DNA of 64,000 bases from Nageia nagi. Lineage: Eukaryota; Pinophyta. Of this stretch, positions 25,678 to 36,480 are shown piece after piece. The translations under genes and the position numbers were made by a program. Where the stretch lies: contig JBITNC010000001.1 of the NCBI GenBank assembly GCA_050084985.1, forward strand, positions 143,778,001 through 143,842,000, written 5' to 3'. The notes under the pieces were generated by a model, which did no database searches, was not told the DNA's origin, and worked only from the letters and a program-made list of their open reading frames with translations. Each line of letters starts with the position of its first letter. The stretch's first letter is position 1.

Positions 25678-27190
25678 ATGATGTCATCTGAACATGATCC
25701 TATACCATCATTAATTCATGAGAGGAGGATAGATATTTCATCATCAAATGATGAAGACCAGATAAGATCGAACATTCATCCTAAGAGAATAGACATATCT
25801 TCATATGAAAATAAGGTATATATTAGGAATGTATGCTCAAATTTTATTACATAAGAAAAAATTTAAAATTAATTAAATTTTCACTTTTATGAAATTATAT
25901 GATTTTATTAATTAGTTAATGTTGTGGATAATGTTATAGGATCATCTTCAATCTTCATATTCAAAGGATGATGATGATCATGAGGTAATTAATTAGCATG
26001 CATGACTATTTAATATAAATTTTAGTTTTTTTTATGAAGGATTTTCTTATTTGTATTGATGTTTATATTAGGCTTGAAAAAAATTCTTATTAACCTCAAT
26101 TAAGTCATCAATTTGAAGAGATAAAGTAGCCACAAAGTTGTACTTAGCAAGATGTGCATTTATAGGAGTTCAACCAATGGATGAAAATGTGATAGAAGGA
26201 TTTAGTGACCCTATCACTCTTTATTACAGAGCACTTGTTGTATGTGGTTGTTCAAGATGTAATGGTTGGAAAAACCATCAAAGAGGATATGTAGAAATAC
26301 ATTATTATTAAAATGATGGTATACCTAATATAGAGGGAGCATTACCTCCTATGGTTAAGAAATATCCCATTGGTCTAGTTGAACCTACTAGATGTGTTGA
26401 ACATCTAAAACATAATGTTAAGGTTAGAATGCCAAAATATGTAGTTTCTTTAGATGAAGATAGAACAAAACAATGTACAAGAATAAGAAATGAAGGATGA
26501 CTTCATCAATTATAGCCACCAAATATTGAGTCAATCGAGCTACCAAATGAGAGTATTGGTGATTTGCATTTAACACATAATGTTGTACATTTATACAAGT
26601 CTACCTATGATCACAAGGCATATGGTGCATGGCCAATTAGAAAACCTTTTCCAAAATCTTATGAAAAATTCACTTATTATGGTAATTCATATATGATTAA
26701 ACCATCTAATATACCTAATGCAAGCATGGGTTTGTTTATATTATCAAATGTATGAGTTTATCCATTCATTGAAAAAGAACCATTGATGCCATTTTATAGG
26801 CCACTCTATAATATTATGGACTAGAGGATAATAACATCATATTTCTTTAGTATGGCTAAATATGGTATGTGTGAAAATGCAACATCACAAATAAAATATG
26901 CAAAACATATGTACATTGATGGTCTATCGAAGATACATGAAACATTGTAGGATATATAAATAGCTCCAAAGGCATAGGCAGTCTAGCAAATTATGATTTA
27001 ATGGAATATACAAATTATAAATATGACTTTATGCCTAGAAAAATGAAAATTTTTGTAGTGTGGCTCCTATTGTAACTCTTAACCTTGGTGATAAGATCTT
27101 AATGCATTATAACACCAATAAACATATTCTAGCACATAAGAGATGTATGGATTTAGGAGATCCAAATGTATTTATTAAACCAGGATAAAA
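25678..27190 (+). pseudogene. SET-domain (lysine methyltransferase-like) pseudogene
   Basis: SET domains transfer methyl groups from S-adenosylmethionine to lysine. Exon 1 (ATG 25678 to 25815) encodes an acidic leader and ends at a GTATAT donor. A small exon 25940-25984 (DHLQSSYSKDDDDHE) lies between a TATAG acceptor and a GTAATT donor. The main exon starts after TATTAG at 26072. It contains CGCSRCNG (26242-26265), a possible zinc site. The SET hallmarks then follow in order: MIKPSNIPNASMGLF (26692-26736), EKEPLMPFYRPLYN (26771-26812), MYIDG, GYINSSKG then ANYD in a shifted frame (about 26952-26995), and VTLNLGDKILMHYN (about 27072-27113). At least four stops and two frameshifts break it. The NHSC-type core is poorly kept. 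A capture by the surrounding CACTA-like element is inferred. Confidence 0.6.
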
Positions 27191-27269
27191 TCATAAAGAA
27201 AAAGGAGATTTTAGTAGAAATGTAATAATGCTTGTAGTGTTACGCATGCAATTATGACTTTAGACTATG

Positions 27270-27449
27270 TTATTTGCTATTTTGTTGAAGATTCTTAAGG
27301 GATGTTGTTTGTTGAAGATTCTTCATGTTATATGCTATTTTGTTGAAGATTCTTAAGGGATGTTGTTTGTTGAAGATTCTTCAACAAATAACATGAATTT
27401 AAGTAAAAATATATCAATAATTCAATAATTACTTAAATTCATGTTATTT
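27270..27449. repeat. Tandem duplication ending in a long perfect hairpin
   Basis: A unit of about 60 bp containing TTGTTGAAGATTCTTAAGGG and TTGTTTGTTGAAGATTCTTCA is duplicated (about 27272-27328 and 27332-27388), ending in the palindrome TTGTTGAAGATTCTTCAACAA's core. It is followed by a perfect inverted repeat with 21-base arms at 27386-27406 and 27429-27449 and a 22-base loop. Confidence 0.8.
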
Positions 27450-27574
27450 ATTCAATTTTTACTTAAACTTATGTACTTATTAATGTTATTGACATATACT
27501 TCTTGGATATTGTATATACTTTTTAAATTTATTTTTTTCATTTTATTAATTATTTATAATAATTAATTTCATAG

Positions 27575-28310
27575 GTACATCATACTGCAATAGATATAGA
27601 AGATGAGTCTAATATAGTATCTTATATACCAACATTATATCAAAAAAATATTCATTGGAAAAAAAGGAAGAAACTAAAGAATATATTGAGTACTTAAAGG
27701 ATTTGTTAGAAAAAGTTGAGACCGAAAGGATCTATTTGTAAGGGATATATTGTGTAACAATATTTTTTTTATGTAAGTGAGTTTCTATCTCAAATTCATG
27801 ATTCAGCTCCAATAATATGGTTATAAGAAGACAAAGAAAATGATAAACTAGAAGGGGAGGTTTTAGAAACAAATGAGAGATAATATGCTTTTAATAAAGG
27901 TACTAACTACATTTTAGATTATACTAATTTATAATAAGTACTATGGACATGTAGTTTTGATTTAATTTAATTAATCAATAATTACTAATAAGTTCATTTT
28001 ATGTATTTAAAAAATTACAGATTGTGACATATATGAATCTATAAATAATTTTATCATGATGAATATGGAGTGTTGTAAAGAATGGATTGAAATGTATGAA
28101 AGTAAAAGAAGTGCAATTCCAACACAACATATTTTATTCCATAGTGAACATCCAAGAAGTAACACCTATACCTCCACATTTAAGAGATGAAAATTGTTTA
28201 AAAGAGTGTCCAAGATCATGGATAAAGCAAGTAATTGAGAAGAAATTAGCTAAGGTGCAGAAGAAAAAATATACAAATATGCTTTAAATATAGTTGATGG
28301 ATGTAATTAT
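27575..28310 (+). pseudogene. Exon-like fragments between the SET and DUF4216 relics
   Basis: After a TTTCATAG acceptor near 27571 an open stretch gives HTAIDIEDESNIVSYIPTL and, with a shift, EYIEYLKDLLEKVET. After a TTACAG near 28020 another stretch gives CDIYESINNFIMMNME then EMYESKRSAIPTQHI. A third frame gives IPPHLRDENCLKECPRSW. Acidic and basic charge patterns look protein-like, but I do not recognise the family. These may be exons of the transposon's plus-strand gene. Confidence 0.3.
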
Positions 28311-28451
28311 GAGGTAATTATTCATTAATTCTTATGGACCTATTTTTTATAATATAGATATAATACTTACACCAATATAACATTAACATAAAAATGTGTG
28401 CAAGCATTATATTTTCCTACAATGTCAGCATACAGTTAACTCTTTAGAATT

Positions 28452-28901
28452 GAAAAGAAATATATTAATATAATGACCTTTGACAATGGAGTGATGGTTG
28501 ATTTTGATCAAGAAAGTCATGCAAGTACAAAACATACAAACTTGATAGAAGGAAAAATGCCATATGTTGGGAAAATTCAAGAAAACATACAATTGAATTT
28601 TAGATCATTCAAATGTTTATTATTCAAATGTAAATGATTTGAAGGATTTGTAAATAGAATATCAATATTGCATGACATACCTAGTGGTTATTATGCAATT
28701 GAATCTCCATGATATTCACCTCAAGAAAAAGAGACATATATTTTACCACAACATTGTAGTCAAATATTTTTTTGTCTATATGTACTAGATGAAAATATGT
28801 TATTTGTAATTGATTGTGATCCAAGAGGGAAACATGTTGTATGTCTTCTTGATGAAAATGATAACAATGGTGATTCAAATATTACATGTACATTTGAGTA
28901 A
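28452..28901 (+). pseudogene. DUF4216-like exon of a CACTA transposon ORF
   Basis: One frame runs for about 150 codons with only two stops, both TGA at positions where Trp is expected (after FKCLLFKCK and after AIESP). The pattern MPYVGKIQENIQLNFRSFK / LLFKCK.F resembles the Y.G.I.EI.EL.Y..F....FKC.W block of DUF4216. YILPQHCSQIFF then FVIDCDPRGKHVV fits its ....AQVFYV...W.VV....R block. DUF4216 is found mainly in plant CACTA/En-Spm transposase genes; its function is unknown. It ends at TAA 28899-28901 after an acidic tail. It lies about 570 bp from the inferred right end of the element. Recognition is by eye and a profile search would decide it. Confidence 0.5.
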
Positions 28902-29459
28902 TTAAATATTATATGTATTGATATCTTTAGTGGTTTGAGGTTGACTTGCATATAAATTTGAATTATAGTATTTTTTTGAATGTTTTGTAGTTTGTAGATT
29001 ACTTCCAATCAATTACTCATTAATATATTACAAACATTACATGTATTTTTATGTTTAAGATGTTCAATCAATTAATCCATACATATGTAATAATTCAAAA
29101 TGTGAAAATGTTATACATGCCTGTGGTGGTCAATTTAATATTGGCATATGATGGGTATGAGATATTCTTATTCAATTCTATATAGTGAGACCACATAGTA
29201 AATGTATATTATGAGAATGTGTCATTCAAAATGTCAAGATTTACATGATTAAATGTTAACTAAAGAGTCATGTAATATGTCAAGTAAAATGTCAAAAAAT
29301 ATATTGAACAATGAGTCAACCCATGCATCATGTAATGCATCAATAAAGATTTCAAAATGCAAAAAAAATGAGTTTTGATGCAGACTTGCAATCCCTAATG
29401 CTTAAAGCATCATAACATCAAAGAGCATTTTTTGACACATTAAATGCTGTAAAATGACT
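28902..29459. other. Right subterminal region of the CACTA-like element
   Basis: Non-coding. At 29220-29350 it carries ATGTCAAGA, GAGTCATGTAATATGTCAAG, ATGTCAAAAA and ATGCATCATGTAATGCATCA, echoing 12020-12475 and 18810-18870. This is consistent with subterminal transposase-binding repeats at both ends. Confidence 0.45.
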
Positions 29460-29471
29460 AAAATGTAGTAG
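29460..29471 (-). repeat. Right terminal inverted repeat candidate
   Basis: AAAATGTAGTAG, the exact complement of 11902-11913. The next bases CATTT would be the mutated outermost bases plus target site. Confidence 0.4.
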
Positions 29472-31899
29472 CATTTTTTCATGCTTGCACAATTAGACTA
29501 GATTTGAACCAAAGTAGGTTCCTATTATCTTAATTTGGAGTTTGATATAATAGCTTTCTAAAAATCATATACTTATAAACAAACTAGGTTTCCAACAAGA
29601 CAACTTATTAAGCATTTGAGCTTTTCATATTTATCGACACAATGGGGTAAAGGAGAGGGGAGATTAGGGGGTATAAGAGAGGAGAGATAAGAAAAGGTAA
29701 GAAAATATACTTGTAATTATTCTTCAATATTTTTATATGTAATCTTATCAAATAATTATCATTCCTTATATTCTTGTGCATTTTACAAAATAGGTTTTAG
29801 CAATTGATAATTTCATTTAGAATAAAAGTCCATAGAAATATTTTTAGAATACCCATTTTGTGCATATACTACTATCATTGTAGAGTATGAAACTATAAAT
29901 TTGTATCTTCTTTTGCATTTTGCATATAGTTCTATCATTTTAGACCATATGGTGTACTTAGATCATTTCATATCATATTGTGCATTTGCATCATTTCATA
30001 TCATATCATGTAGTGTAGTTAAACTATTTTCATAGCATATAATGTATTTAGATAATTTCATATCATATGTTGGTATATTTAGATAATTTCACATCATATG
30101 GTGCACTTGGATCATTTTATATCCATGTACTGGGCCACTATACAAGTGTGGTTAGGTATTCATTTTGGTACCACCACTCTTAGACTAGGATGAGTAAGGT
30201 GACAAATAGATTATTAATTGGTTATTTATATTAATCCATCCTATACAAGCCCATAGAAAATACTATGATTGATATCAAGGGTGAATCTTACGTAATCATA
30301 TACATTGTAGTCTAGAAGAATTATTATATGATTAAATAATTCTTCTAGATTCTAATAATTATTTTCTTAAAGTAATTATTAGATGGTTTTAAATCATTCC
30401 CTAATACTTTATGAAATGTTACCTTTGATACTAAGGTGATGATTGTAAACCACCCCCTTACAATTTAAGGAGCCAATTTTAAACCACCACCTTAGAAATT
30501 TAAGTAACGATTAATGGGATCTTAATTAGGTGGTTAATAATTGATGCCATAAGGAACTAACTTTTGGAGATGATGTCATAGGTCATGGATGATTAACTAT
30601 GCATAAAGGATTTAGGTAAGGGTTCTAAATTTCCCCTAAAGGTAATTTTTGATCTAGTATTTATTCAAAATATGATAACAAGCTCATGTCATTGGCTTTT
30701 ACAAAAATAATATTTCAAGATAATTGAGCTTCAAACATCAACATGTATGTTGAGTTCAATGTTAACATTGAGTTTATAGTAAGTGCAATTCTTTGATCAT
30801 AATGATTCTTCAAGATGATAAGTGCAGGTATTATTCTCTAAGTCTCTAAATCCTTTTTATCTTTTCATATGATCTAAATAATACCCAATGGTACCTAGGG
30901 CAAAGATACCCAAAATGGTACAAAGAATTATGATGTATTGTATTCTTTATTACCCATTACTATGTTTATGACTTTGTAGGTTAGGTTTTAAATTAACTAT
31001 CAATGACTATGAATTGGAAATTAAATGTTACCATGATGACATAATATTCCATAAATAGGGTATTGAATATCACAATGATGAAATATTTGTACTATCTTTC
31101 ATATTATATTAATTTCATTTTTGCTACGATTAATGGTGTATCTTTAGAAGATTCATAACACATGTGATTTTTAGAGATATTTTATATCTTCTTATTATAA
31201 TTTATTTGCATTTGATTATATTGAATTATTGAAGTTTATCCAAGAAAAAATCATTATGAAGAGGGTGTAGGATAAATCATAAAAAATTGAGTGTCTAAGA
31301 AGCTTCACTAAACCTAGGAAGTGATCTATCCTTTTATAATATTTCCTTCCTTTGCAAGCATAATTACATTTCATTTCATTAAACTAGCAAAGGATGCAAC
31401 TATTGATACTTAATTAGGATAACATATATCCTAAATTAGTTGCAATATTTATTAATTGATAATAACTATTATTTAAGTATTATATCATGTATTATTACCA
31501 TATGGAACAACATGTGTACATATTTCATGTTGTTTCACTTTTATTATGCAAGGATGCTAGAATTGTTGTTGGCTTCAAGCTAGATATTTTGATGGTTTTC
31601 TTGCCTATAAAAGAAGTAAATATTTTCATGGGATGTTAGAATCCACTTATGAAATAATAACTCAAGCAATTATGGTTCATCTTATTTGTAAAAAGAAAAT
31701 AGTGATCAAAGCAATAATTAAATAATCACATAAGAAATTTGAGATAAGTATAACATGGTTCACCCAGTGTAGGCTACATCTATGGATAAGTTTACAATCC
31801 TTATTGCAATTAGCTTCATAAGCCAAGAGATTACAACCAACAACATACTATTGTAGGTTTCTCTTTTTCTTACCAAGGAAATCTCTCTTATAAAACTTA
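29472..31899. other. AT-rich DNA with a minisatellite, hairpins and a possible copia LTR
   Basis: No gene is recognisable. A minisatellite at about 29935-30130 repeats ATCATTTCATATCATATGGTGTA-like units of 30-45 bp. Two perfect inverted repeats sit at 30311-30383. A phrase with AACCACC.CCTTA.AATTTAAG is duplicated at 30455-30515. At 31745-31785 ATAACATGGTTCACCCAGTGTAGGCTACATC resembles the GTGGTTCGGC..CCTACGTCC segment common in plant copia LTRs and lies downstream of the copia pol relic, so the 3' LTR may be here. Confidence 0.4.
30311..30383. repeat. Two adjacent perfect hairpins
   Basis: TCTAGAAGAATTATT (30311-30325) pairs perfectly with 30335-30349 across a 9-base loop. TCTAATAATTA (30351-30361) pairs perfectly with 30373-30383 across an 11-base loop. 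They are one base apart. They could be a folded transposon end or a cruciform-prone site. Confidence 0.85.
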
Positions 31900-33075
31900 A
31901 TCTCTTGTTTCTCACTACATTTCATCATAAATGCACTACCATAAAGTGTTGAAAACTTCTCATCATGACATCTTACTCCTTGAGGCCAATTAGAATAGAA
32001 TAAAAGCTCAACTTCTTCCTTGTTACCACTTTTTTCCACATATTTGTAGGATTTTAAGATGTTTTTATTTTATGTGATTTCAAATATCTATCCTTTATTA
32101 CTAAATATAGGAAGTGATATCTTAATTATATATGTTTTTCTCTAGAATGAAAGATTGAGTTCTTGGCAAGGTGAATAACACTCTAGCTATCACTCTGTAA
32201 TCTAGCATCTTCTTGTTCCTTACCCAAATCCTTCAAGAATATTTGCAACTAAATCATCTTCTTGCTACCTTAAGTAGCTGCAACCTACTTTTTTTGAGTG
32301 GTTAAAAGGGAAATTACTTGTTTTAGTTTAGATATCCAACTAACAACTAATCCACCCATAGTGAAGAGATACCCTATAGTACTCTTTCCACTATCAAGAT
32401 CACCTACCATATCTAAGTCTACATAGCCTTACAAATAAGTATTAGAACCTCCAAAATTCAAAAAATAATTAGAAATACCTATAAAATATCTGAGAATCCA
32501 TTTTACTACTTCCTAATGATCCTTTCCAGTATTTTTGATGTACTTACTTACCATTCCCACTACTTGTGTAATGTCTAGTCTTATTCAAATCATGGCATAC
32601 ATCAAACCCTTAACTGCTAATGAATAAGGAACCTTGGTCATGTACTCTTTTTTCTTTTATGTATTGGGACACAATTTGTTTGAAATTTTGAAGTGCTTTT
32701 ACAAAGATGTAGTAACCTCCTTTGTATCATTCATCTTGAACTGCTTTAACAACTTCTCAATGTATTCCTCTTAATAAAATTTCAATGTATAGTTTCCTTC
32801 TCCTAAATACTTTATATAAAAAGTATTTGACCACTTCTTCTTGAGCTTAACAATGTTCTTCAATCAATAACTTGCAACCAACATGTCATCCACATACAAA
32901 AATAAGATAACATAGTTTCCATTGTTAGTCTTCTTACAATAAACACAATGATAAAATTGACATCTCATTAACATTTTTTTACCCATAAGTTGATCAAACT
33001 TCAAGTACTATTGCCTTGGATTTTTTTTAGTCCATACAAGCTCTTCTTCAATCTACATACACAACCATCTTTGTG
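31900..33075 (-). pseudogene. pol: Ty1/copia reverse transcriptase-RNase H relic (copia B)
   Basis: Reading down the minus strand, 33060-33030 gives LKKSLYGLKK (the K.LYGLKQ motif). Then comes the reverse transcriptase active site YVDDMLVAS (about 32915-32885). KYLGEGNYTLKF and IRLDITQVVGMVSKY follow. The RNase H part gives GDLDSGKSTIGYLFTMGG and VSWISKLKQVISLLTT (the D..RKST.GY.F..G......K.Q..VALSTTEAE pattern). The end is KIKTS.NPTNMWKKVV (the NPADMLTK motif) near 32040. Many stops and frameshifts are present. Upstream domains are missing or too decayed here; this is a different copy from the copia relic at 35120-43260. Truncation at about 33075 is apparent. Confidence 0.8.
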
Positions 33076-35119
33076 TATGTAGGTAGATTAACATTGATGT
33101 TGATCTTGGTGATTGCATTGAGTTATATAGCCCTATTTCTTTTTAACTTTGTACACAAAGTTGTACTATGAAAATATTACATTTTAGCATATAATCAATT
33201 ATCCCAATAACGTATTCTTCCATATCTCTTTCTTTTGGATCCTAGATCTATATCTAGTCCAATAGTATAAGTGTTTCTTTCTTAAGGTTTTTCATTTTTT
33301 GTACCTTAGATTATTGTTGTCTCTACATTCTTCTTCATTCCATACTTGTCTTTTTTGTTTTTGTTATTTTTGTTGGTAAAATATATCATAGAAAAAAACA
33401 TCATCATTTATTTACATTTAAATTTATATTTCATAATTATTTGTTTTGTTCCAAACCTTTTTTTTTTTATTGAGGACCTCCCAGCAACAAGACATGCATC
33501 CAACTGGTGTGGTATCCCCCAAGGGGATTTTTGTTCCAAATCTTATCTAATTAAGGTATTTGAATATGCATTATTGAAATATGAGATATCTTAAATTGAT
33601 ATTAGTATCCACACATGCATGTTTCTCATCCTTATACACATGTACTTTTTCTTTATAAAGATATTACATTTCCTCACATATATTCTTTTTTTTAGTGGAG
33701 ACCTTACACTAATGAGAAAACCATCTTGAAAAATGACTATTATCTCTAACTATTTTCATTCACATGTTAGTCTAAACTTGTAACAACTAGAACAACTTAA
33801 TATTACTCTATTTAATCTTAAGATTATAAAAATAAAAATTATTATAAAAATGGAAATAAAAATTAATTAAAAAAAATTATAAATTTAAAATAAAATCTCA
33901 AAGATAAATTAAGTTAATATTATTAAATAGATACCATTTCCTTTCAAAAGGTTATAAAGAAAGAAACATGTGTAATAATTGACTTTTTTCAAAAAACCTT
34001 ATTTTACCTAAGGAGTCATAATATTTAATGCAAATTTAATTATCCTCAAGAAGATATTTCAATGATTGAACTTCATATACTGCTACCCATCATCTAAAGA
34101 TAAATATAACTCTCCACCTTAAAAAGAGATCATAATTGAAATGAGATGAGAGTAAGATCAAGTAAAAACCTAATGACCACAATGACTCTTTGAAAAGTAT
34201 CTGAATACTAGTTAAAGATAACAAGGCATATGCCACACAGGCTGCAAGACCCACATTCTGGTACATACCTCCGGCATGCGGTTGTCATTTCATGGAAAAA
34301 TTTAGAAAATATTTTGGAGCTTCTGATCTCCTACAGTTAAATAATCAGGGAAAATCTTCAAAGTGATCATCCAATTCCTCCTCGTTCCCCAAATATCCAT
34401 GTTCAACTCTCCTGTTTTAAAAAATCTACGCCAAACAGTATTGACAACTCATTATGATCGCTATCTTTTCTGGAAAAAGAGGCTGAAGCTGACCCATAGG
34501 AATCTACTATTAACTGTCCATGGAAAAAACAGGATATTGTGCGTATTTGGAACGTTCAGACATAGAGCATCATATGTAAGGACGAATAAAAGTGTAATTT
34601 ATATAAAATTCAATGTACTATAAAACAATGAATAATGAGTTCTTTCTAAATCAAACAATGCTTTTTATAAAAGTAGGTATTGATTCATTACATCTTGCTG
34701 CTGCAATTTACTTCAGATTTTTCCAGGTCGAAGGTGGATGCATCTTACATTTCAAAGAAATATTTAAAAAACCAAATCACATAAATACAATTATGCAATA
34801 AATTAATAATAATTCTTTAGAATTTTAATAAAAGCAACAGAAGCATAGAAATATCATAATTTTGTTAAAACTTTTTTTCTCAGAAATGATTTCTTTATGG
34901 AGTTGCAATGAAATCTTTTCTCAATTACTATTTTTATAAAGCTCTTAAATCTAAAAATATATTATTTGTATTTCATGCATTATTTTCTTAGAGTTATTTT
35001 ATTTATGCATATTACACTTTAAATATAATATAAGTTAAATGTGAAATTGATGCTAAAAATGCCATTGTGGTTATCTCCAACAATTTATCTATTTATGATC
35101 AATGTTTAAGTTCTTAATT
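33076..35119. other. Spacer with two exon-like islands of unknown origin
   Basis: The stretch at 33470-33562 is richer in GC, follows a long T tract ending in AG, and is open (DLPATRHASNWCGIPQGDF) up to AAG|GTATTT; it looks like a single exon. A second island at about 34225-34600 has balanced base composition. On the minus strand it reads LGNEEELDDHFEDFP and, with stops, GGMYQNVGLAACVAYALLSL. I do not recognise either. The rest, including the AT-rich 33780-33920, shows nothing coding. Confidence 0.35.
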
Positions 35120-36480
35120 TTTTTTTTGATAAATTTAAATTATTATTTTCTAATAACTTTAGTAAATATATTTCCAACTTCATCTTTGGTTTATAATATT
35201 GTTAGCTATTTCTCTTTCTTTGATATCTCTCTTATGAAATGATATTTTAATTTTTTTGACAAAGTTATAGTAGATATATTATAAAAAAATTATTTGGTGT
35301 TCCATTCCCAATAGAAGACATACATGTTATATAATGGCCTACTATAGATGTCCATCCCACAGTGGACATTAATATAATTTACCTTTACCTTTATCAAAAA
35401 TGTTATATCCCTAATAATTGTCAATACAACCAGTTAACTCAAAACTATCTATTGGTCAATACAAAGTATCTTTACAACATTATTGACATCCTTAGTTTGA
35501 CATATAAAAATTTCATCATTTGTTTGATTCATTTTAATACTAAGAAAGCACCTTATTAAACCCAAATTTATCATTTCAAAATCCTTTTTTATTAACTTTT
35601 CAATTGAATCATTTGTATTTCTAGTAAGATGAGTCATCTACACAGAAACAAACTATTGAAATGTCACCTTAGTTATTTTATTTTATTTAAAGAGTTTGTT
35701 CATTGCTTCACCTACTAAATCTTTTCCATAAGAGATATGCAACAATGTAGCAATACCAAACCTTGGGTACATATTTAGCCCTATTTAGCTTACAATATTT
35801 ATTTTTATGACCTAAAATTACTTAACCAACTAATTATTACAAATATACCTCTTCTTTCAAGAATTCATTCCAAAATGTTTATTTTACATATATTTGATAT
35901 ACTTTCAAATTATTTTGGGTTGATATAGATAATTTTCCCAATGTCTAACCTTACCAAAGGTGCAAAAGTTTTATTATTTTCTATTCCAAGTAGTTTTGAA
36001 TATACTTTGGAAACCAATATTATCTAGTGTATTTCAATCTCAATATATGCATTGTATTTGATTTTGTAAACCCATTCAACAACAACCACATGCTTTCCTA
36101 CTACAAAGTTTACTAATTCCCAATTTTAACTTTTCTCAATTGCATCAATTTCAATATTTAATTTTTTTACATGTAGAAATGATGCTTTTTCTTGCATTTA
36201 TAGAAGTAGATAAAGATGGAATAGGATTATTTGCATTATTATTTTTTATTGAAATCTCATTTGAAGCATTTTTATCTCAATATTTTATGTTAATATACTT
36301 AGATTATTTTTTTAATTTTCTATTCCTCTTCTCCAATAAACACTATATCTCTATTGATTTTAGTTTCTTATCCAAGTAGATTATAAAGCTTGTATGCTTT
36401 AGATTGCTCATTATAACCTATAAAAATACATTTTTTCCTTCTTTCATCTTTTTTTTTCTTTTTCAACCTCTCAAAAGTTG
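35120..36480 (-). pseudogene. pol: Copia A pol relic, 3' part: integrase end, RT and RNase H
   Basis: On the minus strand, 36450-36330 gives KKCIFIGYNEQSKAYKLYN and then RDIVFIGEEE, the C-terminal integrase signature (CIFIGY...K.Y.....SRDV.F.E). At 36115-35930 WVYKIKYNAY, ILVSKVYSKLLGIENNKTFAPLVRLD is the start of reverse transcriptase (WV.K.K...; LVAKGY.Q..GIDY..TFAPV.R). 35637-35449 gives MINLGLIRCFLSIKMNQTNDEIFICQ (the DLG...YFLGI......GIF..Q motif). 35325-35130 gives SIGNGTP, KLKYHFIREI and TKDEVGNIFTKV, the RNase H end. The YVDD region and part of RNase H are deleted. Heavily decayed. Upstream integrase continues at 42040. Confidence 0.75.

Larger units (their letters stand above)
11902..29471. 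mobile_element. Putative CACTA (En/Spm)-like DNA transposon, about 17.6 kb
   Basis: The two ends carry the same 12 bases inverted: CTACTACATTTT at 11902-11913 and its complement at 29460-29471, extendable to a CACTACTACATTTT-like terminus with mutations. With that extension the flanking triplets are CTT and TTT, close to a 3-bp duplication. Just inside both ends lie repeated phrases with ATGTCAA, GACTCAT and ATGCATCA, like the subterminal repeats of CACTA elements. A multi-exon relic reads outward on the minus strand near the left end. A SET-domain relic and a DUF4216-like exon (a domain common in CACTA ORFs) read on the plus strand near the right end. The middle is satellite. No Transposase_21 core is visible, so it would be non-autonomous or defective. 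The boundaries are inferred. Confidence 0.45.

Noticed and set aside
31848-32039. Independent small gene on the minus strand
   Set aside because: It overlaps the extreme C-terminal end of the copia B pol relic (after NPTNM..VV) and reads as its shifted continuation.
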